A stretch of DNA of 64,000 nt, from contig NC_015580.1 of NCBI RefSeq assembly GCF_000253255.1, positions 527,001 to 591,000 on the forward strand. Reading direction: 5' to 3'. The first letter of the stretch is position 1, and each line of letters begins with the position of its first letter. The stretch is from Novosphingobium sp. PP1Y (GTDB taxonomy: Bacteria > Pseudomonadota > Alphaproteobacteria > Sphingomonadales > Sphingomonadaceae). The notes under the pieces were generated by a model. The model was given only the letters and a program-made list of their open reading frames with translations, was not told the origin of the DNA and searched no databases. The position numbers and the translations under genes are program-made. Shown here one piece after another: positions 35,169 through 42,870 of this stretch.

Positions 35169-36050
35169 ATGAAGATCGCGGTCATCGGTGTCGGAGTCAT
35201 GGGCTCGGCCATAGCCGGTCGCCTGCTCGAAACAGGCGCGGCGCTTACGGTGTATGACCGCGATGAATCGAAATGCGCGGAACTGGTGGCCCGCGGGGCC
35301 GTACTTGCCGGAAATGCGCGTGGGGCCACTGAAGCCGCGCAATTCGTCATCACCAGCCTCAATTCGGCCGCGATCGTCGAAGCGGCGGTTTTCGGCGAGG
35401 ACGGCATCGCCGGGGCTGCGGGCCCGGACAAGGTATTGTTCGACATGTCGAGCATCGATGCCGGTCTCACCACCCGGATGGCCGCGCGCCTTCTGCGCGA
35501 AACAGGCATGGAATGGGTTGATGCACCGCTTTCCGGCGGCGCGCCGGCTGCGGCAAAGGGGACTCTGACCCTGATGATCGGCGGTCACGATGGTGCCGTC
35601 GAACGGGTCCGGCCCCTGATCGATGCGCTGGCCCGAAATGCCACCCATTTGGGAGGTCCCGGCGCTGGACAGACGGTCAAACTCGTCAACCAGTTACTGT
35701 GTGCCAATACCTTTCTGGCCGTCGCCGAAGCGGTGCGCTTTGCCGAGGCACAGGGTGTGGATGCCGCGCGCATCCCGGCGGCCCTGGCCGGCGGACGGGC
35801 GGATTCGCGGATACTGCAAGAGTTCATGGGCAAGATGGCAGTGCGCGACTTCACGCCCACGGGACGCATCGACAACATGCTCAAGGACCTGGAGACCGTG
35901 CAGTCCGCCGCCATGGACAAGCGCCTGGCCATGCCGCTTACGTCGCTGGCTGCCGACCTTCACCGCATGTTGGTGGCCGCGGGCCTCGGTTCTTCGGACA
36001 GTGCCGAATATGTCCGCCTCTTCGACATGGCCAGGGACAAGGGGGCATGA
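35169..36050 (+). CDS. NAD(P)-dependent beta-hydroxyacid dehydrogenase (3-hydroxyisobutyrate / tartronate-semialdehyde reductase family)
   Basis: A 293-residue member of the 6-phosphogluconate-dehydrogenase-like superfamily. N-terminal GVGVMGSAIAGRLLETG binds NAD(P), DAPLSGGAPAAAKGTL is the substrate loop, and the catalytic Lys is in GPGAGQTVKLVNQ. Relatives reduce tartronate semialdehyde, oxidise 3-hydroxyisobutyrate, or act on threonate-type acids; which applies cannot be told. It starts one base after the repressor stop and its own stop overlaps gntK. A second paralogue lies at 51.5-52.4 kb. Confidence 0.88.
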   Translation: MKIAVIGVGVMGSAIAGRLLETGAALTVYDRDESKCAELVARGAVLAGNARGATEAAQFVITSLNSAAIVEAAVFGEDGIAGAAGPDKVLFDMSSIDAGLTTRMAARLLRETGMEWVDAPLSGGAPAAAKGTLTLMIGGHDGAVERVRPLIDALARNATHLGGPGAGQTVKLVNQLLCANTFLAVAEAVRFAEAQGVDAARIPAALAGGRADSRILQEFMGKMAVRDFTPTGRIDNMLKDLETVQSAAMDKRLAMPLTSLAADLHRMLVAAGLGSSDSAEYVRLFDMARDKGA

Positions 36051-36568
36051 GTGGGGCTGTGCCGCGCGCCATCGTGGTCATGGGGCCCAGCGGTTGCGGC
36101 AAGACGACATTGGCCCATGCGCTCGCGAATGCTCTGGGTTGGACCTTCATCGAGGGAGACGAGCTTCATCCGCCCGCGAACCGCGCCAGGATGGCTGCCG
36201 GCATCGCGCTGAGCGATCACGACCGGGAGCCGTTCCTCGACGCAGTGGGCGATGCGCTGGTGGCCAGTCCGCGCGGCGCGGTGGCATCCTGTTCCGCACT
36301 CAAGCGCAGCTACCGCGACCGGCTGCGCGCGCGGGTCGGAAATGTGCTTTTCGTGCTGCCCATGCTTGATCGATCCGGCCTTGAGCAGCGCATGACCTCG
36401 CGCCCGGGCCATTTCATGCCGGTGTCGCTGTTGGAAAGCCAGTTGGCCACGCTCGAAGCGCCGACTGGCGAAGAGAATGCCTGTCTCCTCGATGGACATT
36501 TGTCCGGTGCCCAGCAGGTCTCGCAAGTCCTGCAAGAGTTGGCTGCCTGCAAGGCGAAGAATTCCTGA
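36047..36568 (+). CDS. gntK: Gluconokinase
   Basis: A 173-residue GntK-type kinase phosphorylating D-gluconate to 6-phosphogluconate, the entry to the Entner-Doudoroff pathway. Walker A is MGPSGCGKTT, EGDELHPPANRARMAAG is the gluconokinase signature, and CSALKRSYRDRLR and SRPGHFMPVSLLESQ complete it. The ATG at 36047 overlaps the previous stop. The enzyme anchors the functional reading of the island; edd and eda are not in the window. Confidence 0.94.
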   Translation: MSGAVPRAIVVMGPSGCGKTTLAHALANALGWTFIEGDELHPPANRARMAAGIALSDHDREPFLDAVGDALVASPRGAVASCSALKRSYRDRLRARVGNVLFVLPMLDRSGLEQRMTSRPGHFMPVSLLESQLATLEAPTGEENACLLDGHLSGAQQVSQVLQELAACKAKNS

Positions 36569-36669
36569 AACGAAGTTTGCCTGACCGGGAATGGCAATTC
36601 GCTCCCGGCAGTCTTGGCGGCAGCTCACGCAAGGGCGGGCCCGCAATGACAAAAACGAAGAGGATGCAA

Positions 36670-38043
36670 ATGGCAAATCCTGTGCCCGCTCAGCACGACT
36701 TTCAAACCGATGCCTTGCCGCCGGATCCTCTTCCCGAGCGCAAGGCCGCGTGGCCCGCGGCTCGGCGCAGTTGGATGATTGCCACGCTTCTCGCGCTGGC
36801 CTCGATCGCTTCGCAGTTCGACCGGGTCGTGCTCAATCTCACGGTCGAGCCCGTCAAGGCGCATTTCGGCATGGATGACACGCGCTTCGCCATGCTGCAG
36901 GGCGTCGCCTTCGGAATATTCTACACGATCTGCAGCGTTCCGATCGGCCGCCTTGCCGACCGGCACCGCAGGACCGGTCTGCTGGGAATTTCCCTGCTGC
37001 TGTTTTCCGTCTTCTCGATGGCCTCGGGCCTCGCCCGCAATTTCTCCCAGCTCTTTGCCTCGCGTGTCGGGGTGGCGGTGGGTGAGGCAAGCGTGACGCC
37101 GACGGGGCTGTCTCTGCTTGCAGATCTTTTCCCGCCACAGCGCCTCGGCCGCGCGGTGGGTGTGTTCTTCCTCAGCGCCCCCTTCGGTATCGGCCTCGCC
37201 TATCTCGTGGGTGGTCAGTTGCTGGACGGGCTTTCGGCCGCTCATGATACCAGCGGAGGGCTTCCCCTGGGCCTGCTGCCCTGGCAGGCGTGCTTTCTGC
37301 TCGTGAGCCTTCCCGGCCTGCTGCTGGCGCCCGTGTTCTGGCTGCTTCGAGAGCCCGCACGGCGTGGCACCGGTCATGACAGGCCGATGACGATCGCCGA
37401 AGTGATCAAGGTGGTCAAGGATCGCCGCCTTGCGCTGACGCTCATGTTCTCGGGTTTCTCCATGGTTACGGTCGTGAACTTTGCCTACAACGTGTGGATG
37501 CCCGCGCTCTTCGGTCGTGTTTACGGGTGGGACCCGGCGCAGGTCGGGCTCGGCTTCGGCCTGATCATGATCATCTTCGGTACCAGCGGCACGTTCTTTG
37601 CAGGCGTGCTGGCAGACAAGGTTGCGGCAAGCGGCAAGGTCGATGCGCCGCTCCGGGTCGCTGCGTGGAGCTTCCTGCTTTGCGGTATCTTCGGATGTGT
37701 CGCGCCGCTCATGCCCAATGCCTGGGCATCGCTTGCCCTTATCGGACCGACCATGTTCCTGTCCTGCATGCCGGTGCCCTGTGCTGGAACCGCGCTGCAG
37801 CTGATCGTCCCGAACCGCGCGCGCGCGCAGGTCACCGCCCTCTACATCATGATCATCTCGCTTGTCGGCATCGGCATCGGCCCGATGATCATCGGCTTCA
37901 TGAACGATCATGTGTTCACCGGCCCCACCGACATTCGCTATTCGATGGCCATCGTCGTCGGGATTGCCAGCCCGCTGATGTGGGTCCTGCTCCTCTTCGC
38001 GCTGAAGCCCTATCGCAGCTTGCGCGAAGCGATGGACCTGTAG
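36670..38043 (+). CDS. MFS transporter (spinster-like)
   Basis: A 457-residue major facilitator with about 12 membrane helices. The loop 2-3 signature is GRLADRHRRTGLL and helix 4-5 holds RVGVAVGEASVTPTGLSLLA. AAGAGGA six bases before the ATG at 36670 supports this start; ATG 36646 is an alternative. It is the last gene of the plus-strand operon, 101 bases after gntK, and is likely the inner-membrane permease for the sugar acid brought into the periplasm by the TonB receptor. No GntP-type permease is present. Confidence 0.88.
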   Translation: MANPVPAQHDFQTDALPPDPLPERKAAWPAARRSWMIATLLALASIASQFDRVVLNLTVEPVKAHFGMDDTRFAMLQGVAFGIFYTICSVPIGRLADRHRRTGLLGISLLLFSVFSMASGLARNFSQLFASRVGVAVGEASVTPTGLSLLADLFPPQRLGRAVGVFFLSAPFGIGLAYLVGGQLLDGLSAAHDTSGGLPLGLLPWQACFLLVSLPGLLLAPVFWLLREPARRGTGHDRPMTIAEVIKVVKDRRLALTLMFSGFSMVTVVNFAYNVWMPALFGRVYGWDPAQVGLGFGLIMIIFGTSGTFFAGVLADKVAASGKVDAPLRVAAWSFLLCGIFGCVAPLMPNAWASLALIGPTMFLSCMPVPCAGTALQLIVPNRARAQVTALYIMIISLVGIGIGPMIIGFMNDHVFTGPTDIRYSMAIVVGIASPLMWVLLLFALKPYRSLREAMDL

Positions 38044-38085
38044 GCTCTTCGCCAGCTTCTGCTTGAGGCGAGGGTAATCTTGAGG

Positions 38086-38114
38086 GGGGCAGTCGCATTG
38101 ACTGCCCCTTTTTT
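38086..38114 (+). terminator. Rho-independent terminator of the idnD-MFS operon
   Basis: GGGGCAGTC (38086-38094), loop GCATT, GACTGCCCC (38100-38108), then TTTTTT. It lies 43 bases after the MFS stop. Confidence 0.92.
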
Positions 38115-38320
38115 GGTGCCTTGCCCACCGGTGATGGGCCGGTGCCCTGTACGCAATCCCACCGATCCCGACCTCCGCTTGCCCGGAGACGTGCGGTGCC
38201 TGCGGTACACTAAGCGCGTTCCGGAAGGCCACGAGGGCCGGGCAGGCAAGCAGATCTTTCATCCCGCCCGCCGCTGTTCGGCCGGAGGTGGCGGTGTCTT
38301 TGCCTGGGGGCGAGAGCCAT
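38115..38320. other. Gap between two convergent terminators
   Basis: About 200 bases with no supportable gene or repeat. It separates the plus-strand sugar-acid operon from the minus-strand TonB receptor unit. Confidence 0.6.
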
Positions 38321-38367
38321 AAAAAAGGGGCCCGGCAACGCAGAGGAGATCTGCGTTGCCGGGCCCC
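38321..38367 (-). terminator. Rho-independent terminator after the PEP-mutase-family gene
   Basis: A 17-bp perfect stem, GGGGCCCGGCAACGCAG (38327-38343) with its complement at 38351-38367, and seven loop bases. On the minus strand it ends in TTTTTT (38326-38321). It starts 27 bases beyond the stop. Confidence 0.95.
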
Positions 38368-38393
38368 GAGGGAGGGTCAGTATTTCTTCGGGA

Positions 38394-39338
38394 TCAGAGG
38401 CGGTCTTCGATCGGCACCCGCTTGAAGCCTTCGGGGAAGTCTTCCACCGCATTGCCCACGATCGTGTATTCCTTGCCGCCGCCCGTGAAACGGTTTTCCA
38501 GTTCCATGTAGCTCTGCGGGTCGAAAAGCGGTGTAGCGCTCATGCCCATCACGCCGGTCGCGTCCTGCTTCTGGCAGGTATAGTGGCAGCCCTGCTGCTC
38601 GACGTTCCTGAGGCCATGTTCGAGCATGCCGTCCATTGCCGCCTTGAGCGTATAGTGCATGGTCATGAAGTTGAAGCCCAGCGGGTAGATCTGGTCGGCG
38701 GTGACTGCCGGTTTGCCGTCGATGTCGCGTACGTCCGGAAACATCTTCCAGCCCGGGACCTTTTCGGCCACATGCTGGGCATGTGCGTAAGTGCCGATCT
38801 TGACGACGGTCGTCATCTTGGCGCCCAGTTCATGGGCCATCGCCATTCGGATGCAGCCTTCTTCCATTTCGGTTTCGGGGTCTGCATTGGTGCGTGCGAT
38901 CAGGAAGCAGTCGGTCCCTTCCAGCGCCGCCAGCGCGGCCTTGACCTTCTCCATGTACTTGTCGCGTGAAATCAGTCCGGTCGATTCCTCCATGTCCGAG
39001 GCGTCCTCGAGCTGGAGCGCCTTGGCGCCGGCCATCGCCATCCGCTTTGCCGAACGATAGACGGCAAGCGGACCGCCGAAGCCGTCCTCGATGTCGGCGG
39101 CAAGCGGGATTCCGGAAGTCTGCGAAATCCGGCTCGTTATCCACTCAATGTCGGTCAGGTTCGAAAAGCCGTAGTCGATCACCCCGTTCATGGCGATCGA
39201 GACTTCCCCGCCCGAGAGCATCATGGCCTCGAAGCCAACCAGCTCCACCGCACGCGCGGATGCGCAGTCGTAGACACATGGGGCGACAATGCATTTCTCG
39301 GTCGTCTGGAGCAGCTCTTGGAGCGACTTTTTTGCCAT
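38394..39338 (-). CDS. Isocitrate lyase / PEP mutase superfamily protein
   Basis: A 314-residue (beta/alpha)8-barrel enzyme. LAADIEDGFGGPLAVYRS holds the Mg-binding Asp/Glu cluster, and MMLSGGEVSIAMNG and LIARTNADPETEMEEG are family segments. The KKCGH catalytic loop of true isocitrate lyases is absent (LQLEDASDMEES stands near the equivalent position), so it is not AceA. Candidates are 2-methylisocitrate-lyase-like C-C lyases, oxaloacetate decarboxylases or hydrolases. AAGGA six bases upstream selects the ATG at 39338. It shares a transcript with the TonB receptor, separated by a strong hairpin. Confidence 0.85.
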   Translation of the reverse strand: MAKKSLQELLQTTEKCIVAPCVYDCASARAVELVGFEAMMLSGGEVSIAMNGVIDYGFSNLTDIEWITSRISQTSGIPLAADIEDGFGGPLAVYRSAKRMAMAGAKALQLEDASDMEESTGLISRDKYMEKVKAALAALEGTDCFLIARTNADPETEMEEGCIRMAMAHELGAKMTTVVKIGTYAHAQHVAEKVPGWKMFPDVRDIDGKPAVTADQIYPLGFNFMTMHYTLKAAMDGMLEHGLRNVEQQGCHYTCQKQDATGVMGMSATPLFDPQSYMELENRFTGGGKEYTIVGNAVEDFPEGFKRVPIEDRL

Positions 39339-39361
39339 GCGCATTCCTTCTATTTGCAGGC

Positions 39362-39384
39362 CCGCGCCGGCATTGCCGGCGCGG
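39362..39384 (-). other. Intercistronic stem-loop between TonB receptor and PEP-mutase-family gene
   Basis: CCGCGCCGGC (39362-39371), loop of three, GCCGGCGCGG (39375-39384): a 10-bp all-GC stem nine bases after the receptor stop and without a T-run on the minus strand. It probably protects the 3' end of the receptor message or partly attenuates read-through. Confidence 0.65.
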
Positions 39385-39393
39385 ATTTTGAAT

Positions 39394-42264
39394 TTACATC
39401 GTCACACGGGCGCCGATCTTGAAGTAGCGACCGTAGGGATTGAAATAGACCTGGTTGGTGCCGCCCTGTGCACTCGCCGCGGCGGACGGGTCGGTATTGA
39501 AGACATTGTTGACCAGCCCGAAGAATTCGAAGCGGTCCGTCGCGCGGAAGGTCAGGCCCAGATCCAGCGTGAAGTAGCTGTCCACGCGGTTGTCGTTGAC
39601 ACTGTTGGGCAGGTTGGGATCGTAGCCTGAATCTTGCGGTCCGATCATCGTCGTGTCGAAGATGCCTTCGGGGATGTAGCGACCGTGGGCGTTAAGCGAG
39701 ACGCGGTCCATGTTCCAGGTCACCGAGGCGTCGATCAGATAGTCGGGAACGCCCGTGGTGGTGCCGGGACGATAGCCGGTCTGGCCGAGGCGATCGACAC
39801 CCGCGATCGAGTACTTGAGGTACTTGGTAGCGAGGACGCGCATGTCGACATTGCCCATGCTGCCAACGTCGAACCCGTAGTTCAGTTCGAAATCGAGGCC
39901 GCGGTTGCGGATCTGGCTCACGTTCTGAAGCACGTCGGATACGCTCGTAATCGTCCCCGTCGTATCGCGCGAAACATAGTCGCAAAGCGCAGAGACCCCG
40001 GCATAGCACCGGTCGACAAGAACCTGTGCACCGAGCGTCGAAATGGCACCCTTCAGGTTGATGTCATAGTAGTCGACTGAGAAGCGCAGGCGATGGAGCG
40101 CGCCGCCCGGCGTCAGGACCGCGCCCAGGGTCCAGGTGTCGGCCTTCTCGGGATTGAGTTGGCCGTTTGCGCCTGAATAGGCATTGACCTGGATCTGCGA
40201 ACCGTTGTTGGCCGGATCGACAACTGTCGTGCGGCCAAGGGATACGGGGCCAAACAGCTCGGTCAGATTCGGCGCGCGGATATCGCGCGAGCGGGTGACG
40301 CGAAAGCGCAGGAAATTCGCCGGTGCATAGACGAGGCCCGCTTTCCATGTGGTGGCGTCGACCGTGCTCGAATCGACGCCCGGGCTGTTGCGGGTGTAGT
40401 GGGTCTGGCGCACCGCGCCGTTGAGTTCGAGCGTGCGGGCAAATGGGACGTCCGCAAGGATCGGTGCGTTCGCTTCGAGATAGCCTTCGACGACCTTGAT
40501 GGTGCCGGTAAGCGCTTTGCCGTTGAAGGACCAGAAGGCGTTTGCATTGGACAGGGCATCGGCCGAACCGGAGGCGTGATCGCTGCGGAATTCTGCGCCC
40601 GCGGCCAGCGCAAAGTCGCCGCCCGGCAAGGCGAAGAGGGAGCCGTTGATGTTGGCGGCAATGGCGTGCTCGGTCAGGTCGGTCGTCTGGTAGCCCGAGG
40701 GTGCGATGTAGGCTGCCCCGGCCTGCGAGATATTGCCTGAACCAAAGACGTTGATCGGAACGCAGCCCGGGTCATCGTTGCCGGGATCGGCATCGGCATT
40801 CACCCGGCACACGACCGAGCCGTTCGCTTCCACTGCCTGGGCGGCCTTGGCTACACGCGAAGCGACGAAGTTGCCGGAATAGTCCTGTCGGAACTTGTTG
40901 CGGCCGTACTCGTAGTAAGCGTCCCACTTCCAGGTGTCCGACAGCTCGCCTTCCAGCGAGAAGACGGCTCGGTACGTTTCGTTCTTGGAGTAATCTACCG
41001 AACCGCCCAGGTCGGTAAATGCGCGGCCCAAGGTGAAGCTGTCGATCCCGTTGTCATCCATGATCGTGCCAACGCTGTCGGGCAGGTAGTAGTTGTCGCG
41101 CTGGACCGTCAGGGTGGACCTTGCGTCAGAGCCGATCACCATGCCCTTGACCCTGCCATAGGACAGGTCGAGCCCGGCCTTGATGCTGTCGGTCAATTGG
41201 TAGTCGCCGTGTGCATAGGCGACAATGCGTTCAACCGGCGGGGCCAGCAGGATACCGTCGAGAAATCCGTTGCGACCCGATTCCGATCCACCCAGCGTGA
41301 AGAGTGGAGACGGGTTGCTGCCGTAGATCGTACCGTAGTCGTAGTTGTAGGTGCTGCCGTCAGGATTGAAGGCGAGGCCGCGCAGGGGGCCTGAATTCGC
41401 AACGATCAGGCCGCCCGAGGACAGGGTGCCGGTTCCGGCCGGCCCGCCGCGAATGCTGGCGGGAAGTCCGTCAAAGCCTGCCGGCGAATTGCCGATCAGT
41501 TGTTCGTTGGGGCACCAGTCGCGCGTGTAGCAATCGCCAAGGCCTTCGGACTTGGTGTATTCGCCGGCAATCTGGAAGTGGCCCCGGCCATCGCCGAAGC
41601 TCGTGCCCCACGCGGCCTGGGCAGAGCGCTCTGCGCCGTCGCCCTCGCCGGAGATGCCGGCCTGGACCGTGCCCTTGAAGCCGTCCAGGTTCTTGTCGAG
41701 GATGAAGTTGACGACCCCTGCAACGGCATCGGAGCCGTAGGCAGCCGAAGCGCCGCCGGTCACGATTTCCACGCGCTTGACCAGCAGGCTGGGGATGAGA
41801 TTCACGTCGATCGTACCTTGCGTGGTCGAGGGTACGAAGCGCTTCCCATCGACCAGAACCAGCGTACGGGTGGCGCCCAGGCCGCGCAGGTCGAGTACGC
41901 GCGCGCCGATGTTGCCACCAACGGCCTGCTGGGTGTTGGGCGTGGTGAGGGCCCTGAACGAGGGCAGCTCGTTGAGAGCATCGCCCACATTGGTTTCTGC
42001 GCGGGCCTGAAGCCGGTCATCGCCGACAACGGTGACGGGCGTAGGTGCGGACATGCCGTTCTGAGCAATGCGCGAACCCGTGACGATGATCTGCTGCATC
42101 TCCGGTTCTGCGGTCGGCGCAGTCTGGGCAACCGCTCCGGCAGGAGCGCGAGAATCGGTTGCCCCTGCAGCACTATCCTGAGCCTGAACGTTGGTTGCGG
42201 CCATCAGTGCCATTAGGGCGCAGCTGCCTCCGAGCGACCAACGCACTTTATCGAACTTGCACAT
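39394..42264 (-). CDS. TonB-dependent receptor
   Basis: A 956-residue outer-membrane receptor. A signal peptide of about 28 residues ends ATNVQA; the plug begins near residue 55 with MQQIIVTGSRIAQNG (TonB-box-like IVTGSR) and includes LRGLGATRTLVLVDGKRFVP; the 22-strand barrel ends FNPYGRYFKIGARVTM. It belongs to the large sphingomonad receptors that import carbohydrates or aromatic-related compounds rather than siderophores. A very strong AGGAGG stands five bases before the ATG. Two operator-like dyads and a candidate promoter upstream link it to the LacI-type repressor of the neighbouring sugar-acid operons. Confidence 0.94.
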   Translation of the reverse strand: MCKFDKVRWSLGGSCALMALMAATNVQAQDSAAGATDSRAPAGAVAQTAPTAEPEMQQIIVTGSRIAQNGMSAPTPVTVVGDDRLQARAETNVGDALNELPSFRALTTPNTQQAVGGNIGARVLDLRGLGATRTLVLVDGKRFVPSTTQGTIDVNLIPSLLVKRVEIVTGGASAAYGSDAVAGVVNFILDKNLDGFKGTVQAGISGEGDGAERSAQAAWGTSFGDGRGHFQIAGEYTKSEGLGDCYTRDWCPNEQLIGNSPAGFDGLPASIRGGPAGTGTLSSGGLIVANSGPLRGLAFNPDGSTYNYDYGTIYGSNPSPLFTLGGSESGRNGFLDGILLAPPVERIVAYAHGDYQLTDSIKAGLDLSYGRVKGMVIGSDARSTLTVQRDNYYLPDSVGTIMDDNGIDSFTLGRAFTDLGGSVDYSKNETYRAVFSLEGELSDTWKWDAYYEYGRNKFRQDYSGNFVASRVAKAAQAVEANGSVVCRVNADADPGNDDPGCVPINVFGSGNISQAGAAYIAPSGYQTTDLTEHAIAANINGSLFALPGGDFALAAGAEFRSDHASGSADALSNANAFWSFNGKALTGTIKVVEGYLEANAPILADVPFARTLELNGAVRQTHYTRNSPGVDSSTVDATTWKAGLVYAPANFLRFRVTRSRDIRAPNLTELFGPVSLGRTTVVDPANNGSQIQVNAYSGANGQLNPEKADTWTLGAVLTPGGALHRLRFSVDYYDINLKGAISTLGAQVLVDRCYAGVSALCDYVSRDTTGTITSVSDVLQNVSQIRNRGLDFELNYGFDVGSMGNVDMRVLATKYLKYSIAGVDRLGQTGYRPGTTTGVPDYLIDASVTWNMDRVSLNAHGRYIPEGIFDTTMIGPQDSGYDPNLPNSVNDNRVDSYFTLDLGLTFRATDRFEFFGLVNNVFNTDPSAAASAQGGTNQVYFNPYGRYFKIGARVTM

Positions 42265-42310
42265 CCAAACCTCCTCTCGTTGCGTGATCGGCTCTGGCCA
42301 ATCATCCCTG

Positions 42311-42324
42311 TGATATCGGTCCCA
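42311..42324. promoter_or_regulatory. Putative LacI-type operator 3 (TonB receptor promoter, proximal)
   Basis: TGATATCGGTCCCA shares 11 of 14 contiguous bases with operator 2. It overlaps the candidate -10 of the receptor promoter, an ideal place for repression. Confidence 0.65.
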
Positions 42325-42350
42325 TTAATGAGAGTGCTGGCGGTGTGCAA
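42322..42350 (-). promoter_or_regulatory. Candidate promoter of the TonB receptor gene
   Basis: On the minus strand, -35 TTGCAC (42350-42345) and -10 TAATGG (42327-42322) are spaced by 17 bp, giving a leader of about 50 bases before the receptor ATG. The -10 is only a moderate match. Confidence 0.42.
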
Positions 42351-42429
42351 TCGAAAAACCAGAAAAGCACGTATTTTTATGGTTTTTTCGGAAGTTTTGA
42401 GCGAACTTTGTCCCGATACAGTTATATCT

Positions 42430-42443
42430 TGGGATCGGTCACA
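42430..42443. promoter_or_regulatory. Putative LacI-type operator 4 (TonB receptor promoter, distal)
   Basis: TGGGATCGGTCACA, identical over 14 bases (15 with the next T) to operator 1. It lies 119 bp from operator 3, close to the 123 bp between operators 1 and 2. A TATAAC follows it on the minus strand and may be a second -10. Confidence 0.65.
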
Positions 42444-42786
42444 TTGAGTCGAGGTTGTCGCGATACCGGTGCCGGCCGGGCGAGATGCCGAGGATCGCAG
42501 GCGCTCCCGAGAAGGAGGTTCGGGTGTCTGTCAACCTCGGCTCACCGCTGGTCCATCGTCGCGGGAGCCGGTTGACGAGGAGGGGGGTGAATCGAGTCGA
42601 TCAGGGGCGGGTCTGGCACAGGCCGCCTTTGCACTGACGGCCCTCGCAATCCGTTTTCCTACAGGCATGCGTCTGCGCTAGTTTCGCTGTCATGCCCCGG
42701 CTCGATAGGACCTGTCTCGCAAACGCGGCCATTCCCACGGTGGCGGGCAAGGCCCGGTGGGGGCGGCGCCGTTTTTGTCCAGGACA

Positions 42787-42804
42787 GTGTAAACCGTGTA
42801 AACT
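42787..42804. repeat. Tandem 9-bp repeat upstream of argS
   Basis: GTGTAAACC is followed immediately by GTGTAAACT. It is 67 bases before the argS start and could be a protein-binding site. Confidence 0.4.
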
Positions 42805-42870
42805 TGCCTTGCCGGTCATGCGCGAGCCAGCCTGTTCCCCTTTGCGCGCACATCGGCTATCCGCGCGCCC

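Larger units (their letters stand above)
42265..42870. other. Long intergenic region between TonB receptor and argS
   Basis: The left third (to about 42450) is AT-richer than its surroundings and holds the receptor promoter and two putative LacI-type operators. The rest contains no supportable ORF; a tandem 9-bp repeat lies at 42787-42804. In several sphingomonads dgt precedes argS (general knowledge); nothing like it is present. Confidence 0.6.

Noticed and set aside
42345..42575. Small ORF (76 codons) in the gap before argS
   Set aside because: It covers the operator region, has no ribosome binding site and its composition is unlike the neighbouring proteins.
28624..42870. Mobile-element origin of the sugar-acid island
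   Set aside because: No integrase, transposase, tRNA boundary or flanking direct repeat is visible, so mobility cannot be claimed, only an accessory character.
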